A stretch of 7,264 nucleotides of DNA from JBDHZU01 sp039812085 (lineage in GTDB: Bacteria; Actinomycetota; Actinomycetes; S36-B12; UBA10799): assembly GCA_039812085.1 (NCBI GenBank), contig JBDHZU010000101.1:1-7264 (forward strand), written 5' to 3'. A program made the position numbers and the translations under genes. The notes below the pieces were generated by a model. That model saw only the letters and a list, made by a program, of their open reading frames with translations. It was not told the DNA's origin and made no database searches. Of this stretch, positions 6,211-7,264 are shown piece after piece (position 1 is the first letter of the stretch; each line of letters opens with the position of its first letter).

Positions 6211-7208
6211 GTTCCACCAGCCTGGCGCAACTGTCCAATGTGTTCGTTTACAGCTCGATGCTCGTCTACACCGGATCGTTCATCACGTTCGCGGTGTCGC
6301 TGGCTTCTACCCAAGCCCGCGAGGATGTCAACGTCGATCTGACTGAGAAGGTGGCAGTTGCCGCCAGTGGTTCGGGCGAACCGGCAAAGCCTTCGCGTCG
6401 CGTGACCGGCGTTCCGGTTGAGCGCAAGCCGGATGCGTTGCCACCAGGTCGTCGTGCGGGCAACATCGCAATGGCCCTGATGTGGCTGGCAACGATTCTG
6501 TTGGCCGCTGGAGTCATCGCACGCGGAATCTCCGCTGGACGCGCGCCGTGGGGAAACATGTACGAGTTCTCCACTGCTTCCGCGCTCGCAATTTCTGCCG
6601 TGTTCCTTGGAGTTTCAGTCAAGAAGGACGTGCGTTGGCTCGGAGTATTCATTTCCGGTGCCGTGCTGCTGACGCTTGGTCTGGCCGTCACCGTGCTCTA
6701 CACCGATAGCGAACAGCTCGTTCCCGCGCTTCGTTCCTACTGGCTAGCGATTCACGTGACCGCCGCGATCATCTCCGGGGGTGCCTTCACCTTTGGTGCT
6801 TTCGTCACGATGCTGTATCTGGTGCGTGATCGGGCAGAGGAGAAGGCAGGAGAAGGTCAGCCTGTGAAGGGATGGCTTGCCAGCCGAGTTCCCAGTGCCG
6901 ACCGCTTGGATGCTCTCGCGTATCGCACCTTCGCGTTCGTGTTTCCGCTGTGGACCTTCGCGATCATTGCCGGTGCGATCTGGGCTGACTACGCCTGGGG
7001 CCGTTACTGGGGCTGGGACCCCAAGGAGACGTGGGCCTTCATCACCTGGGTCATTTTTGCCGGGTATCTGCACGCCCGTGCGACCGCTGGTTGGCGAGGT
7101 CGTCGCGCAGCCGTGATCGCCCTGATCGGCTTCGCCTCGTTCATCGTGAACTACTTCGTCATTAACCTGGTGACCAGCGGACTACACAGCTACGCCGGAG
7201 TCAGCTAG
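6207..7208 (+). CDS. ccsB: Cytochrome c biogenesis protein CcsB (CcsA/ResC family heme handler)
   Basis: This polytopic heme-handling protein presents heme to apocytochrome c together with ResB. The 333 residues have about eight transmembrane segments. The WWD signature is WGRYWGWDPKETWA (264-277), with W264, W268, W270 and D271. Candidate heme-ligand histidines flank it in the family order: H183 (WLAIHV) before, then H289 (GYLHAR) and H327 (SGLHSYAG) after. PWGNMYEF (114-121) is a further family motif. Between TM1 (about 13-33) and TM2 (85-107) is a hydrophilic linker of about 50 residues rich in Pro, Arg and Gly. The start is GTG 6207, overlapping the resB stop as GTGA, with no clear Shine-Dalgarno, so translation is probably coupled. 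The same family is called ccsA, ccsB or resC depending on the source. Confidence 0.96.
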   Translation: MSSTSLAQLSNVFVYSSMLVYTGSFITFAVSLASTQAREDVNVDLTEKVAVAASGSGEPAKPSRRVTGVPVERKPDALPPGRRAGNIAMALMWLATILLAAGVIARGISAGRAPWGNMYEFSTASALAISAVFLGVSVKKDVRWLGVFISGAVLLTLGLAVTVLYTDSEQLVPALRSYWLAIHVTAAIISGGAFTFGAFVTMLYLVRDRAEEKAGEGQPVKGWLASRVPSADRLDALAYRTFAFVFPLWTFAIIAGAIWADYAWGRYWGWDPKETWAFITWVIFAGYLHARATAGWRGRRAAVIALIGFASFIVNYFVINLVTSGLHSYAGVS

Positions 7209-7232
7209 TAGCTCAGCTTTAGCGGCTGACTC
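7198..7232 (+). terminator. Inverted repeat over the ccsB stop, possible transcription end
   Basis: GAGTCAGC (7198-7205) and GCTGACTC (7225-7232) are exact reverse complements around a 19-base loop that starts with the ccsB stop codon. Inside the loop, GCT (7211-7213) can pair with AGC (7221-7223). There is no T-run after the stem, so this is at best a non-canonical terminator of the kind often proposed in actinobacteria, or an RNA-stabilising 3' hairpin. Confidence 0.35.
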
Positions 7233-7259
7233 GACGGCAAGTAATTTGCGGCTGGATCT

Positions 7260-7264
7260 AAGGA
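7260..7264 (+). promoter_or_regulatory. Possible ribosome binding site of the next gene, cut by the window end
   Basis: AAGGA is the last five bases of the window. It matches a Shine-Dalgarno core and may belong to a same-strand gene starting just beyond the edge. The start itself is not visible, so this is tentative. The rest of 7233-7259 shows nothing recognisable. Confidence 0.25.

Noticed and set aside
7200..7264. tRNA-like string TAGCTCAG at 7209-7216 near the window end
   Set aside because: It resembles a tRNA D-arm, but the matching GAGC of the D-stem is missing, no anticodon stem is evident, and the inverted repeat over the stop codon accounts for the structure.

Overview
The window is a dense, single-strand run of genes from an actinobacterium (Actinomycetota). 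The order (end of a uroporphyrinogen-III synthase, hemB, hemL, a histidine-phosphatase-family gene, a resA-like thioredoxin lipoprotein, ccdA, resB, ccsB) matches the heme/cytochrome c maturation neighbourhood of that phylum; from memory, the block from hemL onward corresponds to Mycobacterium tuberculosis Rv0524-Rv0529. Supporting signs are frequent GTG starts, a moderately high G+C content (by eye, not computed), and the mixed Cys-Asp-Cys metal site in HemB. The G+C looks lower than in typical Streptomyces or Mycobacterium. I cannot place the organism below phylum level.

Layout. Bases 1-143 are the C-terminal tail of an upstream gene, probably hemD or a cobA-hemD fusion. Bases 161-2461 hold two tetrapyrrole genes: hemL makes 5-aminolevulinate from glutamate-1-semialdehyde, and hemB condenses two aminolevulinates to porphobilinogen. 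Bases 2476-3114 encode a phosphoglycerate-mutase-like histidine phosphatase of unknown substrate. Bases 3115-7208 encode a complete System II (Ccs/Res) cytochrome c maturation set. CcdA carries reductant across the membrane, the ResA-like lipoprotein keeps apocytochrome CXXCH cysteines reduced, and ResB plus CcsB export heme and ligate it to the apoprotein. The window thus joins heme synthesis to a heme-consuming assembly line. No c-type apocytochrome is encoded here.

Spacing is very tight: gaps of 17, 9, 14, 0 and 10 bp, then 65 bp before resB, then a 4-bp overlap between resB and ccsB. I saw no internal promoter, so one polycistronic transcript with translational coupling is likely. The one longer gap (4502-4566) is the most interesting spot. 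It contains an 18-codon ORF with three cysteine codons in five (Cys-Cys-Gly-Val-Cys). Its ATG overlaps the ccdA stop and its stop overlaps the resB ribosome binding site, and a hairpin covers its Cys codons. Two other structures stand out: an 11-bp perfect inverted repeat inside hemB and an 8-bp inverted repeat over the ccsB stop codon.

No mobile elements, CRISPR arrays, tRNA or rRNA genes were seen. Apart from the resB leader, this is a well-known conserved region, not a new system.
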